From assembly GCF_003991405.1 (NCBI RefSeq), contig NZ_RPEN01000144.1, positions 1 to 52,906 on the forward strand: a DNA stretch of 52,906 bases, read 5' to 3'. Under the pieces are notes generated by a model. That model had not been told where the DNA came from, did no database searches, and was given only the letters and a program-made list of their open reading frames with translations. The DNA is from Pseudorhodobacter sp. E13. Its GTDB lineage: Bacteria > Pseudomonadota > Alphaproteobacteria > Rhodobacterales > Rhodobacteraceae. A program made the translations under genes and the position numbers. Below are positions 31,337 through 39,807 of the stretch, in pieces (the first letter of the stretch is position 1; every line of letters starts with the position of its first letter).

Positions 31337-32557
31337 TCACGCCCCCTGCAGCGGCTTCGTGACGGTGATCTGCGTTACATCGCAGTTTCCGCCGTGAAAG
31401 GCCCCAGCGCAAGAGGTCAGATAGTAATTCCACATCCGCCGGAAGCGATCATCAAACCCAAGCCGGGCCACATCTTCCCAACGGGCATTGAACACCTCAT
31501 GCCAGCGCCGCAGCGTGTCGCTGTAGCTTTTGCCAAACTCGACCGAGCCTTTGATATGCAGCCCCGCCTTCACCACCTCGGCCCGCAGCACGCTGGGGCT
31601 GGGAAGCATGCCACCCGGAAAGATGTGTTTCTGAATGAAATCAACACCTTTTCGATATACCTTAAAGCGTTTTTCCTGCAAGGTGATGATCTGCAAGGTG
31701 GCATGCCCGCCAGGCTTCAACCGATCCCGCAACGCGTTGAAATAGACGGGCCAGTATTTCTCGCCTACGGCCTCGAACATCTCGATGCTTGCCACGCCGT
31801 CATAAAGCCCGGTTTCATCGCGGTAATCCTGCAACTTGATCTCTACCCGGTCAGACAACCCGGCCTGTGCCATCCGTGCCACAGCATAGTCGTATTGCGC
31901 CTTGGAAATCGTCAACCCCGTCACGCGCAAACCGCGCTCCTTGGCGGCATATTCGGCAAAACCACCCCAGCCGCAGCCAATTTCCAGCACATGATCACCG
32001 GGCTTTACCCCCATCTGATCCACCATCGAGGCATATTTCTGCGCCTGTGCTTTTTCCAGACTCTCTTGCCCGGTGGTGAACAGGGCAGAGGAATAGGTCA
32101 TCGTCTCGTCCAGCCAGAGCTTGTAAAAATCATTCCCCAAATCATAGTGATACGAGATATTCTTCTTGGCCTGCCGCTTGGAGTTGGAGCGCAAGACATG
32201 GCGCAGGCGTTCATACATGCGCACCAAAGCCATGCCATAGAACCCGTCATAAATCGCGTCATTATCGGCATGCACCAGATCCATGAAGGCTTGCAGATCG
32301 GGGGTAGACCACCAGCCCTCCAGATAGGCATCGGAAAAGCCGATATCGCCTTCGCGGATCAAGCGGGCAAACAGGTCCTTGTTATGCACCTCCAGCACAG
32401 CATGGGGGCCGGGCGCAGCACCTTCTGCCCGAAACCGCCGCCCGTCATCCAGCACAAGATCAAGCGTGCCATGGCCCAGACCCTGCGCCTGGCTGAACAC
32501 CTGCGCAAAATAGCGCGGCAGGTTCTTTTGCCCGTCGGTGGTTGTCAGAATGTCCAT
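31337..32557 (-). CDS. cfa: Cyclopropane-fatty-acyl-phospholipid synthase family methyltransferase
   Basis: A 406-residue CFA synthase. The N-terminal lipid-binding domain (1-125) includes GDIGFSDAYLEGWW. The SAM-dependent domain begins NISYHYDLGNDFYKLWLD, with motif I VLEIGCGWGGFAEYAA (189-204), SIEMFEAVG and KHIFPGGMLPS. It transfers a methylene from SAM to unsaturated acyl chains in the inner membrane. In R. sphaeroides a cfa-like gene belongs to the sigma-E singlet-oxygen regulon, and here it follows a photolyase gene by 45 bp. Close cfa homologues could instead methylate other lipids. Confidence 0.92.
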   Translation of the reverse strand: MDILTTTDGQKNLPRYFAQVFSQAQGLGHGTLDLVLDDGRRFRAEGAAPGPHAVLEVHNKDLFARLIREGDIGFSDAYLEGWWSTPDLQAFMDLVHADNDAIYDGFYGMALVRMYERLRHVLRSNSKRQAKKNISYHYDLGNDFYKLWLDETMTYSSALFTTGQESLEKAQAQKYASMVDQMGVKPGDHVLEIGCGWGGFAEYAAKERGLRVTGLTISKAQYDYAVARMAQAGLSDRVEIKLQDYRDETGLYDGVASIEMFEAVGEKYWPVYFNALRDRLKPGGHATLQIITLQEKRFKVYRKGVDFIQKHIFPGGMLPSPSVLRAEVVKAGLHIKGSVEFGKSYSDTLRRWHEVFNARWEDVARLGFDDRFRRMWNYYLTSCAGAFHGGNCDVTQITVTKPLQGA

Positions 32558-32602
32558 CTTTTACCCCAGTTCTTCCCGCGGCAGCGCCGCCAATTCCTTT
32601 AG

Positions 32603-34030
32603 TTACGTCGCATCCGCGTCAGAGTTTCGCGCGGCATAGGCATCCAGTGCTCTTTTTCGCCCTGCAGCCAGATCGACCATCCGCGCAGGATAGCGCGCCT
32701 GCGCCGACAGCCCCCAAGACCGCGGCACCGCATCGAAATAGCTCAGCGCCTCTGGCCCCGGCTTGCGCGCCAGTTCGGCGATGAACCGATGGCGATAGGC
32801 GGCTTTGGGGTCAAATTTCTCGGCTTGGGTTTCGGGGTTGAACACCCGGAAATACAGCGCGGCATCGGGGCCAGACCCTGCCGCCCATTGCCAGCCCATC
32901 GCATTGGCCGCCGGGTCCCAATCGGTCAGACATTCGGCAAACCAACGCTGCCCCACCCGCCAATCGGTCAACAAATGTTTGGTCAGGTAAGAGGCGGCGA
33001 TCATCCGCGCACGGTTATGCATGGTGCCCGTGACATACATCTCACGCATGGCGGCATCGACGAAAGGTTCCCCCGTCATCCCGCGCCGCCAACGCTCGGC
33101 ATCCTCATTGTCATCGCGCCAGGCAAAACTGTCCCATTCCGCGCGCCAGTTCCGCGTGGCGATATGGGGCGTGTGGTAGATCAGGTGATAGGCAAATTCG
33201 CGCCAGACCAGTTCTTTCAGAAAATGCTCCGCCCCGGCGCGGCCTTCCTGCATGGCGCGCATCCCACCATGCCACACCATGCGCGGCCCGATCTCGCCAT
33301 AGGTCAGGTTCTCGGACAAGCGCGAGGTTGCCTCTTGCGCCGGAAAATCCCGCGCCTCTTTGTATCGCTCCACCGGCCCGTCCAGAAACTGCGACAGACG
33401 CTCTTGTGCAACCGCCTCGCCAATGCCCTGATGGGGCAAGACAACCGAAGCCCCGCGCCGCATCGCGCGCGCCATCTGCCAATCGTCCAGTTGCGCGCTG
33501 TCAGGCCAGCTTGTCGGCGCGGCCAACCGCTTCGGCGCAGGTGCAGGGGCCGCCACGTCCAAGCCCTTCACCGCCCGCCAGAACGGCGAATACACCTTGT
33601 AATACCCGCCCTGCCCGGTCTGCACCGACATCGGCTCGAACAACAGATGCCCGGCATGGCTAACTGCCTCGACCCCGTCCGCCCGCAAGGCTGCCTTGAC
33701 CACCTTGTCGCGCGCAATCGCCTCCGGGTCATAGAGCCGCGCCCAATGCACCGCCCCGGCGCCGGTCTCTTTCACCAACCCGCGCAACACCGAAAGCGCC
33801 TCTCCGCGCCGAAAGATCAACCGGCTGCCAATCGCCTCCAAAGCCTTGGCAAAAGCCGCAAGCCCAAGGCCCAAACGCCATTTTGCCGCCGCCCCAATGG
33901 CTTCCGTCTCAGGATCGAGGATGAACACCGGGATCACTGACCGCCCGGATTGCGCCGCTTGGCTCAACATCGGGTTGTCCGAAAGCCGCAAATCACGGCG
34001 GACCCAAAGGATCAAAGGCGTCTCAGGCAT
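32603..34030 (-). CDS. phrB: Deoxyribodipyrimidine photolyase
   Basis: A 475-residue class I CPD photolyase. The N-terminal Rossmann domain starts LILWVRRDLRLSDNPML. The FAD domain contains LSENLTYGEIGPRMVW, ELVWREFAYHLIYHTP, DAAMREMYVTGTMHNRARMI and GWQWAAGSGPDAALYFRVFNP, with the usual FAD and Trp residues. It repairs UV-induced pyrimidine dimers with blue light. The start at 34030 gives the canonical N terminus. Upstream lies a sigma-E-like promoter. It heads the cfa-trg run. Confidence 0.95.
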   Translation of the reverse strand: MPETPLILWVRRDLRLSDNPMLSQAAQSGRSVIPVFILDPETEAIGAAAKWRLGLGLAAFAKALEAIGSRLIFRRGEALSVLRGLVKETGAGAVHWARLYDPEAIARDKVVKAALRADGVEAVSHAGHLLFEPMSVQTGQGGYYKVYSPFWRAVKGLDVAAPAPAPKRLAAPTSWPDSAQLDDWQMARAMRRGASVVLPHQGIGEAVAQERLSQFLDGPVERYKEARDFPAQEATSRLSENLTYGEIGPRMVWHGGMRAMQEGRAGAEHFLKELVWREFAYHLIYHTPHIATRNWRAEWDSFAWRDDNEDAERWRRGMTGEPFVDAAMREMYVTGTMHNRARMIAASYLTKHLLTDWRVGQRWFAECLTDWDPAANAMGWQWAAGSGPDAALYFRVFNPETQAEKFDPKAAYRHRFIAELARKPGPEALSYFDAVPRSWGLSAQARYPARMVDLAAGRKRALDAYAARNSDADAT

Positions 34031-34055
34031 ATGGCCCCATTCTTGTTTTGCACAG

Positions 34056-34085
34056 GTGTTACGCGTCCCCCCCAAAGATGGATCA
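34056..34085 (-). promoter_or_regulatory. Candidate sigma-E-type promoter of phr-cfa-trg
   Basis: On the minus strand TGATCC (34080-34085) and TAACAC (34056-34061) are exactly 18 bp apart. The R. sphaeroides sigma-E consensus is TGATC-N18-TAAGA, so four of five -10 bases match. It lies 25-55 bp upstream of the photolyase start, with a seven-G run in the spacer. This is an inference from consensus; no rpoE or chrR gene is in the window. Confidence 0.6.
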
Positions 34086-34097
34086 CTCTGCCCAATC

Positions 34098-34180
34098 TCA
34101 TCTATTCAAAAATATCCCACGGGGGGACGTTCCTTTGCCCCGCAAAGGGACGTGGGGGGCGTGAAGCCCCCCTGCCGCGC
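34098..34180. repeat. Leader plus hairpins (locus 2)
   Basis: TCATCTATTCAAAAATATCCC (34098-34118) matches the leaders at 29 and 48474 with one changed base. It is followed by two hairpins: ACGT-CCTTTGC/GCAAAGG-ACGT around 34128-34152, and GGGGGG/CCCCCC around 34155-34173. The last base touches the stop of the aminotransferase gene at 34181. It also abuts the -35 box of the photolyase promoter. Confidence 0.7.
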
Positions 34181-35413
34181 TTAAAGAACTGCGTCCAAGG
34201 CTTTGATCAAACGCGCAATTTCCGCCTCCGATGTATAGTGCACAAAGCTCAGCCGCAGCACGCCTTGGTCGGGGTCGACCCCCATCGCTTGCAAGGCGCG
34301 CACAGCATAGAAATCACCACCTCCCGCCATGATCCCATGCGCGGCCAGCTCTGCCGCCACCGGCGCCGCCGCGCGGTCCAGCGCCAGCGCCACCGTCGGC
34401 GCCCGCCGCGCCGCATCGCGCGGGCCAAGCAACCGCAGATCGTTGCGGGCGGCCAGATGGTCCAGCAGGGGCTGCAACAGCGCAACCTCATGGCCGCGCA
34501 TCAGATCATGCACCGCCCTGTTGCGCGCCGCAGGGCCCGCCGCCTGCCCCGGAAAATGATGATCATAAAGCGCATCAATATAGTCGGCCATCCCCGCACA
34601 AGCGGCAATCTGGGCATGGTCCGGCCCGGCGGGGGTAAAGCGTTTATACAAAACCCCCGCATTGAAATAATGGCATTGCGCCGGCAGCGCCGCCCCCACG
34701 CCACGACGGATCACCATGATCCCCTGATGCGGCCCATAGGTTTTATACGCCGAAAACAGATAGATATCGGCCCCAAGCCCCGCCACATCAGGCAGACCAT
34801 GCGGCGCATAGCTGACGCCATCAACACAGGTAAACGCCCCCGCCGCCCGCGCCATGGCACAAATCTCGGCCACCGGGTTGATCTCGGCCACCACATTCGA
34901 GCAATGCGGAAAACACACCATCCGCACGCTTCCATCGGCCAGCAGGCTTTGCAGATCCTTGGGGTTCAGATGCCCGGTCTGCGGGTCAAGCGCCCATTCC
35001 CGCACCTCTACCCCGTCTTCGGCCAGCCGCCGCCAGACGCCGGAATTGGCCTCGTGGTCCTGATTGGTCACCACCACGGCCCCGCCCTGCGCTGTGATCA
35101 GCCGCCGCACGGCCTGCGCAAGCACGAATGTATTGGCGCTGGTCGATGGCCCAAAGGAAACCTCATCCCCCTCTACCCCCATCAGCGCGGCGAGGCGGCT
35201 GCGCGCCTCGTCCATCTCGGCCCCGGCCAGTTGCGACGCTTCGTAAGGCGCATAGGGTTGCACCTTGCGATGGGTGTAAAACCGCGTCAGCCGGTCAATC
35301 ACCTGCCCACAGGTATAAGACCCGCCCGCATTCTCAAAAAACGCCTGCCCCGCAAGCGCTTCACTTTTGAACGCCGGAAACTGGCTGCGCACAAAATCAA
35401 CGTCCAAGGCCAT
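34181..35413 (-). CDS. Class V aminotransferase (cysteine desulfurase-like)
   Basis: A 410-residue PLP enzyme of the SufS/NifS-like class V fold, similar to the TIGR01976 group. The N-terminal RSQFPAFKSEALAGQAFFENAGG is the substrate loop. EVSFGPSTSANTF, NQDHEANSG, CVDGVSYAPHG (PLP Asp/His) and SAYKTYGPHQG with the PLP Lys224 follow. The C-terminal domain lacks an obvious desulfurase Cys loop, so transaminase or lyase activity is possible. The start at 35413 gives the canonical N terminus. It stands alone, divergent from the polyamine-binding-protein gene. Confidence 0.85.
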   Translation of the reverse strand: MALDVDFVRSQFPAFKSEALAGQAFFENAGGSYTCGQVIDRLTRFYTHRKVQPYAPYEASQLAGAEMDEARSRLAALMGVEGDEVSFGPSTSANTFVLAQAVRRLITAQGGAVVVTNQDHEANSGVWRRLAEDGVEVREWALDPQTGHLNPKDLQSLLADGSVRMVCFPHCSNVVAEINPVAEICAMARAAGAFTCVDGVSYAPHGLPDVAGLGADIYLFSAYKTYGPHQGIMVIRRGVGAALPAQCHYFNAGVLYKRFTPAGPDHAQIAACAGMADYIDALYDHHFPGQAAGPAARNRAVHDLMRGHEVALLQPLLDHLAARNDLRLLGPRDAARRAPTVALALDRAAAPVAAELAAHGIMAGGGDFYAVRALQAMGVDPDQGVLRLSFVHYTSEAEIARLIKALDAVL

Positions 35414-35625
35414 CGCCGTCTTCCCCCATCCCGATTGCTCTGCCCTGACCTTAGCCACGCCTCCGCCCGCCGCAAGCCCGAAGCGCCCGTAGGGAACCCC
35501 GCGCGCCCCCCGCGCGATTTATCGCGCTTTTCCCCCTTGAGCCGCGCGGCACAAACCCCTAGCTTTCTTGGGTCAGCAGCGGCGATCCACTCCGCCTGCC
35601 CTGTCCAACAGATGAGGAAAAACAC

Positions 35626-36681
35626 ATGAAAACCAAGAATAAACTGATGCTTGGCGCCGCTTTGGCCTTTGCCCTGCCCGTCACCGCAGCCTATGCCGCC
35701 GACCCTGAATTGATCGTGTTCGACTGGGCCGGTTTTGAAGATGAAAACCTGCTTACAGCCTATAAGGAAAAGCACGGCGATATCCCGACCTATGCCTTCT
35801 TTGGCGATGACGATGAGGCCTTCCAAAAGGTTGCCTCGGGTTTCAAGGCCGATGTGGCGCATCCTTGCTCTCAGATGGTGTCGAAATACCGCGACGCCGG
35901 GCTGATCGAGCCGTGGGATGTCAGCCGTATCCCGAACTTTGGCGAAATCTCGCCGCGCTTCCTGAAGTCCAGCATTTTCAAGGATGATACCGGCGTTTGG
36001 TATATCCCGACCGATTACGCCTATACCGCGATTGCATGGAACACGACCGATGTTCCGGCCGAAGACGTGGCAAGCCTCGCTGTCTTCCACAACCCGAAAT
36101 ATGCAGGCCGCATCTCGCTGCCCGACAATACCGATGATGTCTGGTCGCTGGCCCTGCTCGCCACTGGCGTTTCCGATTGGACCAATGTGACCGAAGAGCA
36201 GTTTCAGGCCGCCGCCGCATGGCTGCGCACGGCCCATGAAAACGTGGTCGCCTATTGGGCCGACCCGTCCGAACTGTCGCAGCTGATGGCGGGCGGTCAG
36301 GTGCAAGTAGCGTGGTCGTGGAACGACTCCATCGCGCTGATGCGCGAAGAAGGCTTCCCCGTGGGCTTTCAGCGTCAGGCGGCAGAAGGGGCGGCAAGCT
36401 GGTTCTGCGGCTATGTGAACTTCAAGGATGCCCCCGGCTCCGAAGACAAGGCCTATGATTTCATCAACTCCTGGCTGGATCACCGCTCCGCCCGTGGTCT
36501 GCTGGATGGCTTTGGCTATGCCCATACCAATGACGTCGCGATGGCGGAAATTCCGGCCGAAGATCTGGTTGCAGCCGATGTCAGCCCGATTGATACCACC
36601 TTGCTTGCCCAAACCCCGATCGACCCCGCGATGCGCGACCGGATGCTGGAAGAGTTTGAAAAGATCAAGGCAGGCTTCTAA
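35626..36681 (+). CDS. Periplasmic spermidine/putrescine-type binding protein
   Basis: A 351-residue binding protein of the PotD/PotF family. A Sec signal (1-25, cleavage after AYA) precedes LIVFDWAGFEDENLL, and VAHPCSQMVSKYRDAGLIEPWD and WNDSIALMREEGFPVGF are typical polyamine-binding segments. It would deliver polyamines to an ABC importer, but no permease or ATPase of that type lies beside it; the next gene is a dienelactone hydrolase. It may serve a transporter elsewhere. AGGA precedes the ATG. A perfect 12-bp hairpin follows. A related amine-catabolic operon lies 30 kb upstream. Confidence 0.88.
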   Translation: MKTKNKLMLGAALAFALPVTAAYAADPELIVFDWAGFEDENLLTAYKEKHGDIPTYAFFGDDDEAFQKVASGFKADVAHPCSQMVSKYRDAGLIEPWDVSRIPNFGEISPRFLKSSIFKDDTGVWYIPTDYAYTAIAWNTTDVPAEDVASLAVFHNPKYAGRISLPDNTDDVWSLALLATGVSDWTNVTEEQFQAAAAWLRTAHENVVAYWADPSELSQLMAGGQVQVAWSWNDSIALMREEGFPVGFQRQAAEGAASWFCGYVNFKDAPGSEDKAYDFINSWLDHRSARGLLDGFGYAHTNDVAMAEIPAEDLVAADVSPIDTTLLAQTPIDPAMRDRMLEEFEKIKAGF

Positions 36682-36690
36682 GCACTGCTT

Positions 36691-36722
36691 GCCCTGCCCG
36701 GAGGCCAAATTCCGGGCAGGGC
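36691..36722 (+). terminator. Hairpin terminator after the binding-protein gene
   Basis: GCCCTGCCCGGA (36691-36702) and TCCGGGCAGGGC (36711-36722) form a perfect 12-bp stem around an eight-base loop, ten bases past the stop. There is no T-run. Confidence 0.7.
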
Positions 36723-36882
36723 GCCATTGGGCGATTGAAACGTCCCCAAGGTTCATTTCCGGTCAGCCACAGACCGCGCCGACAAGCACAGCCCCCAACA
36801 CGACATCGTGAACCGCTATCCTTTTGAAAGCGGGCAAAACTGGCTTAGCCTTTCGTTCTTACGCATGAATGGAGGTGTTAAG

Positions 36883-37770
36883 ATGCCAAGGCTGACTGCA
36901 AAGGACTTTGACCCCAAACTTCTGGAACTTTACGATTTTTACGCGCATGGCATGATCACCAAGCGCCAGTTTCTGGATCGGGCCGCGAAATTTGCGGTGG
37001 CGGGGATGACAGCGTCGACGCTTCTGGGGCTGATGTCGCCGGATTATGCGATGGCCCAGCAAGTTTCGTTCAACGACCCAGATATCATCGCCGAATATAT
37101 CACCTACCCCTCCCCTGCCGGCCATGGCGAGGTGCGCGGCTATCTGGTGCGCCCGGCTGCGGCCACCGGCAAACTGCCTGCCGTGGTCGTGGTGCATGAA
37201 AACCGTGGGCTCAATCCCTATATCGAGGACGTGGCGCGCAGGTTGGCAAAAGCCGGGTTTATGGCGCTTGCACCGGATGGGCTGACATCAGTCGGCGGCT
37301 ATCCGGGCAATGATGCAGAGGGCCGCGAGTTGCAACAGAAGGTGGACCCCGAAAAGCTGATGAACGACTTTTTCGCCGCCGTTGAGTTCATGATGGCGCA
37401 TGATGGATCAACCGGAAATGTGGGAATCACCGGGTTCTGCTATGGCGGTGGCGTTGCGAATGCGGCAGCCGTTGCCTACCCCGAACTCAAAGCCTCGGTG
37501 CCCTATTACGGTCGCCAACCTGCTGCCGCGGATGTGCCCCGTATTCAGGCCCCGTTGCTGATCCATTACGGCGCGTTGGACGAGCGGGTGAACGCCGGTT
37601 GGCCAGAGTTTGAAGCGGCGCTCAAGGCCAATGGCAAAACCTACGAGGCCTATATCTATGAAGGGGCCAACCACGGTTTCCACAATGACAGCACGCCCCG
37701 CTATGATGAAGCGATGGCCAAACTGTCATGGGATCGCACCGTGGCCCATTTCAAAACGCATTTGGCCTGA
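36883..37770 (+). CDS. Dienelactone hydrolase family protein
   Basis: A 295-residue DLH-family alpha/beta hydrolase. The N-terminal segment TKRQFLDRAAKFAVAGMTAS followed by a hydrophobic stretch and AMA resembles a Tat-like or signal-anchor leader. The hydrolase domain (about 70-295) has VVVVHENRGLN, the nucleophile Cys186 in GITGFCYGGGV, an Asp in YGALDERVN and a His in GANHGFHND. Such secreted YghX-like enzymes hydrolyse unknown esters or lactones. GGAGG is seven bases before 36883. It stands alone, convergent with the ABC operon. Confidence 0.87.
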   Translation: MPRLTAKDFDPKLLELYDFYAHGMITKRQFLDRAAKFAVAGMTASTLLGLMSPDYAMAQQVSFNDPDIIAEYITYPSPAGHGEVRGYLVRPAAATGKLPAVVVVHENRGLNPYIEDVARRLAKAGFMALAPDGLTSVGGYPGNDAEGRELQQKVDPEKLMNDFFAAVEFMMAHDGSTGNVGITGFCYGGGVANAAAVAYPELKASVPYYGRQPAAADVPRIQAPLLIHYGALDERVNAGWPEFEAALKANGKTYEAYIYEGANHGFHNDSTPRYDEAMAKLSWDRTVAHFKTHLA

Positions 37771-37771
37771 C

Positions 37772-37818
37772 AGGCCGTTCCAGAACGGCCTTGAACGGCG
37801 TAAGCCGCGCTGTTCAAG
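37772..37818. terminator. Bidirectional terminator region between DLH gene and ABC operon
   Basis: Two consecutive hairpins: AGGCCGTTC/GAACGGCCT (37772-37791), and CTTGAACGGCG/CGCTGTTCAAG (37790-37800 with 37808-37818, one wobble pair). The second overlaps the stop codon of the ABC ATPase gene, so both converging transcripts share it. Confidence 0.65.
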
Positions 37819-38812
37819 GCTTCTCCAACAACTCTCGCCAGCGGTGGCAGGACACGGCATGCCCATCGCCGGGGTTTTCAAGGCTGGGTTCTTCGACCCG
37901 GCAACGGTCAATCACCATCGGGCAGCGGGTGTGGAATTTGCAGCCGGGGGGCTGATTGGTGGGGGATGGAATTTCGCCCGTCAGCTTTTGCCCGCCGCGC
38001 CGATCATCCGGGTCCAGCGACGGGATCGCGGAAAACAGCGCCTTGGTATAGGGGTGGCGCGGGGCCTTGAACAGTTGGCGGGTCGGCGCGGTTTCCACCA
38101 AGCGGCCCAGATACATCACCGCCAGATGGTCGCAAGTATGGGCCACCACAGAAAGATCATGGCTGATGAACAGGAAGGTCAGCCCCATATCACGCTGAAT
38201 ATCTTTCAACAGGTTCAGCACATCGGCCTGAATAGACACATCCAGCGCCGCCACGGATTCGTCGGCCACAATGAAATTGGGGCGCGACACCAGCGCGCGG
38301 GCAATCGAAATGCGTTGCCGCTGCCCGCCCGAAAACGCATGCGGAAAGCGGCGCAGATGTTCCAGATTCAACCGGCATTTCGCCGCAATCTCGCGCACGC
38401 GGGCATCGGTTTCCTCACGCGTTTTGGTCAGGCCCATCACCTCCAGCGGTTCTGCGATGATGTCACGCACGGTCATGCGCGGCGACAGGGCGGCGTAAGG
38501 GTCTTGAAAGATCAGTTGCGCGCGCTTGCGGTAATCGGTCAGCGCGGGGCCGCTGAGCGTGCCGATATCAAGGTCCACCTCATCATCGGCATAGCGCGCC
38601 CAGCCCCCCGTGATCGGCACCGCCTTGAGGAACGCGCGGCCCAGCGTGGTCTTGCCCGACCCGGATTCCCCCACCAGCCCAAAGAACGACCCGCGTTCGA
38701 TATCAAGGCTGACATTATCCACCGCCTTCAAAATGGATTTGTTGAAGATGCTGGAGCCGACCTTGAACCCGACCGACAGGCCCCTTGCGGAAATCAGGGG
38801 TTTATCGCTCAT
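37814..38812 (-). CDS. Oligopeptide-type ABC transporter ATPase, second subunit
   Basis: A 332-residue OppF/DppF-type ATPase. Walker A is GESGSGKTTLG, the signature SGGQRQRISIARAL, Walker B FIVADESVAALDVS, and the H-loop is in FLFISHDLSVVAH. The C-terminal oligopeptide-ABC domain has a Cys pattern (CKFHTRCPMVIDRC...C) as in iron-sulfur-binding members. The start at 38812 overlaps the previous ATPase stop by four bases. It is the last gene of the operon. Confidence 0.93.
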   Translation of the reverse strand: MSDKPLISARGLSVGFKVGSSIFNKSILKAVDNVSLDIERGSFFGLVGESGSGKTTLGRAFLKAVPITGGWARYADDEVDLDIGTLSGPALTDYRKRAQLIFQDPYAALSPRMTVRDIIAEPLEVMGLTKTREETDARVREIAAKCRLNLEHLRRFPHAFSGGQRQRISIARALVSRPNFIVADESVAALDVSIQADVLNLLKDIQRDMGLTFLFISHDLSVVAHTCDHLAVMYLGRLVETAPTRQLFKAPRHPYTKALFSAIPSLDPDDRRGGQKLTGEIPSPTNQPPGCKFHTRCPMVIDRCRVEEPSLENPGDGHAVSCHRWRELLEKP

Positions 38813-39807
38813 GTCGCTGTCTCCGTCGCGTAAAGGTGGCATGCGGCGCTATGGGTCGGGCCCACCGGGATGCTTTGCGGCAGGGCGGTTTTGCAAATAT
38901 CCCCAATGACCTGCGGGCAGCGGGTGTGAAAGACACAACCCGAAGGCCGCTCTAGCGGTGAGGGGATATCACCGGCCACCGGGGTCAGCGGCGCGTCCAG
39001 ATCATCAAGCTTTGGCAAGGCCGCCAGCAGCCCTTGGGTATAGGGATGCTTGGGCTGGCGGATCACGGCGCGCACGGGGCCCTGTTCGATCAACTTGCCC
39101 AGATACATCACGGCAACCTTATCGGCGGTTTGCGCGATCACGCCCAGATCATGCGTGATAAAGATGATGCCCATATGAAATTCGGCCACCAGATCCTTCA
39201 TCAAATCAATCACCTGCGCCTGAATCGTCACATCCAGCGCGGTTGTGGGTTCATCCGCGATCAAAAGGCTTGGCTTGGTCGACAGGGCCATCGCGATCAT
39301 CGCGCGTTGCCGCATCCCGCCCGACAGTTCGAACGCATATTGATCGAACCGCTTTGACGGGTCCGAAATGCCGACCCGGTCCAGCATCTCGATGGAGATT
39401 TCCTTGGCCCGCGCCTTTGTCATGTCATTGTGGATCTGCAACTGCTCGACCATCTGGTCACCGATGGTGATGGCCGGGGCAAAACTGGCCATAGGTTCCT
39501 GAAAGATCATGGAAATCGCGCCGCCGCGCACCACCTTCAATTCACGCGCGTTGCGCAGGGCCAGCACATTTACCGGGCCTTTTTCCGTGTGCAGGATGAT
39601 CTTGCTTTCGGGGCTATAAACCGCGTTCCGGGCGTTCAGATGCATCAAGGCCTTGGCCGTCACCGATTTGCCGGAACCGGATTCCCCCACCAGCCCCATC
39701 ACCTCGCCCCGATCAATCGTGAAGCTGACATCATCGACAGCGGTGATCAGCCCCTCATCGGTGCGGAACTTCAGGGTCAGGTTTTGAACGTCTATCAGCA
39801 GGCTCAT
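38809..39807 (-). CDS. Oligopeptide-type ABC transporter ATPase, first subunit
   Basis: A 332-residue OppD/DppD-type ATPase. Walker A is [12 protein letters not shown], the signature [12 protein letters not shown], Walker [15 protein letters not shown], and the H-loop [11 protein letters not shown]. The C-terminal domain has the [15 protein letters not shown] segment. The stop overlaps the next ATPase gene and the start overlaps the permease stop, both by four bases, so the cassette is translationally coupled. Confidence 0.93.
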   Translation of the reverse strand: MSLLIDVQNLTLKFRTDEGLITAVDDVSFTIDRGEVMGLVGESGSGKSVTAKALMHLNARNAVYSPESKIILHTEKGPVNVLALRNARELKVVRGGAISMIFQEPMASFAPAITIGDQMVEQLQIHNDMTKARAKEISIEMLDRVGISDPSKRFDQYAFELSGGMRQRAMIAMALSTKPSLLIADEPTTALDVTIQAQVIDLMKDLVAEFHMGIIFITHDLGVIAQTADKVAVMYLGKLIEQGPVRAVIRQPKHPYTQGLLAALPKLDDLDAPLTPVAGDIPSPLERPSGCVFHTRCPQVIGDICKTALPQSIPVGPTHSAACHLYATETAT

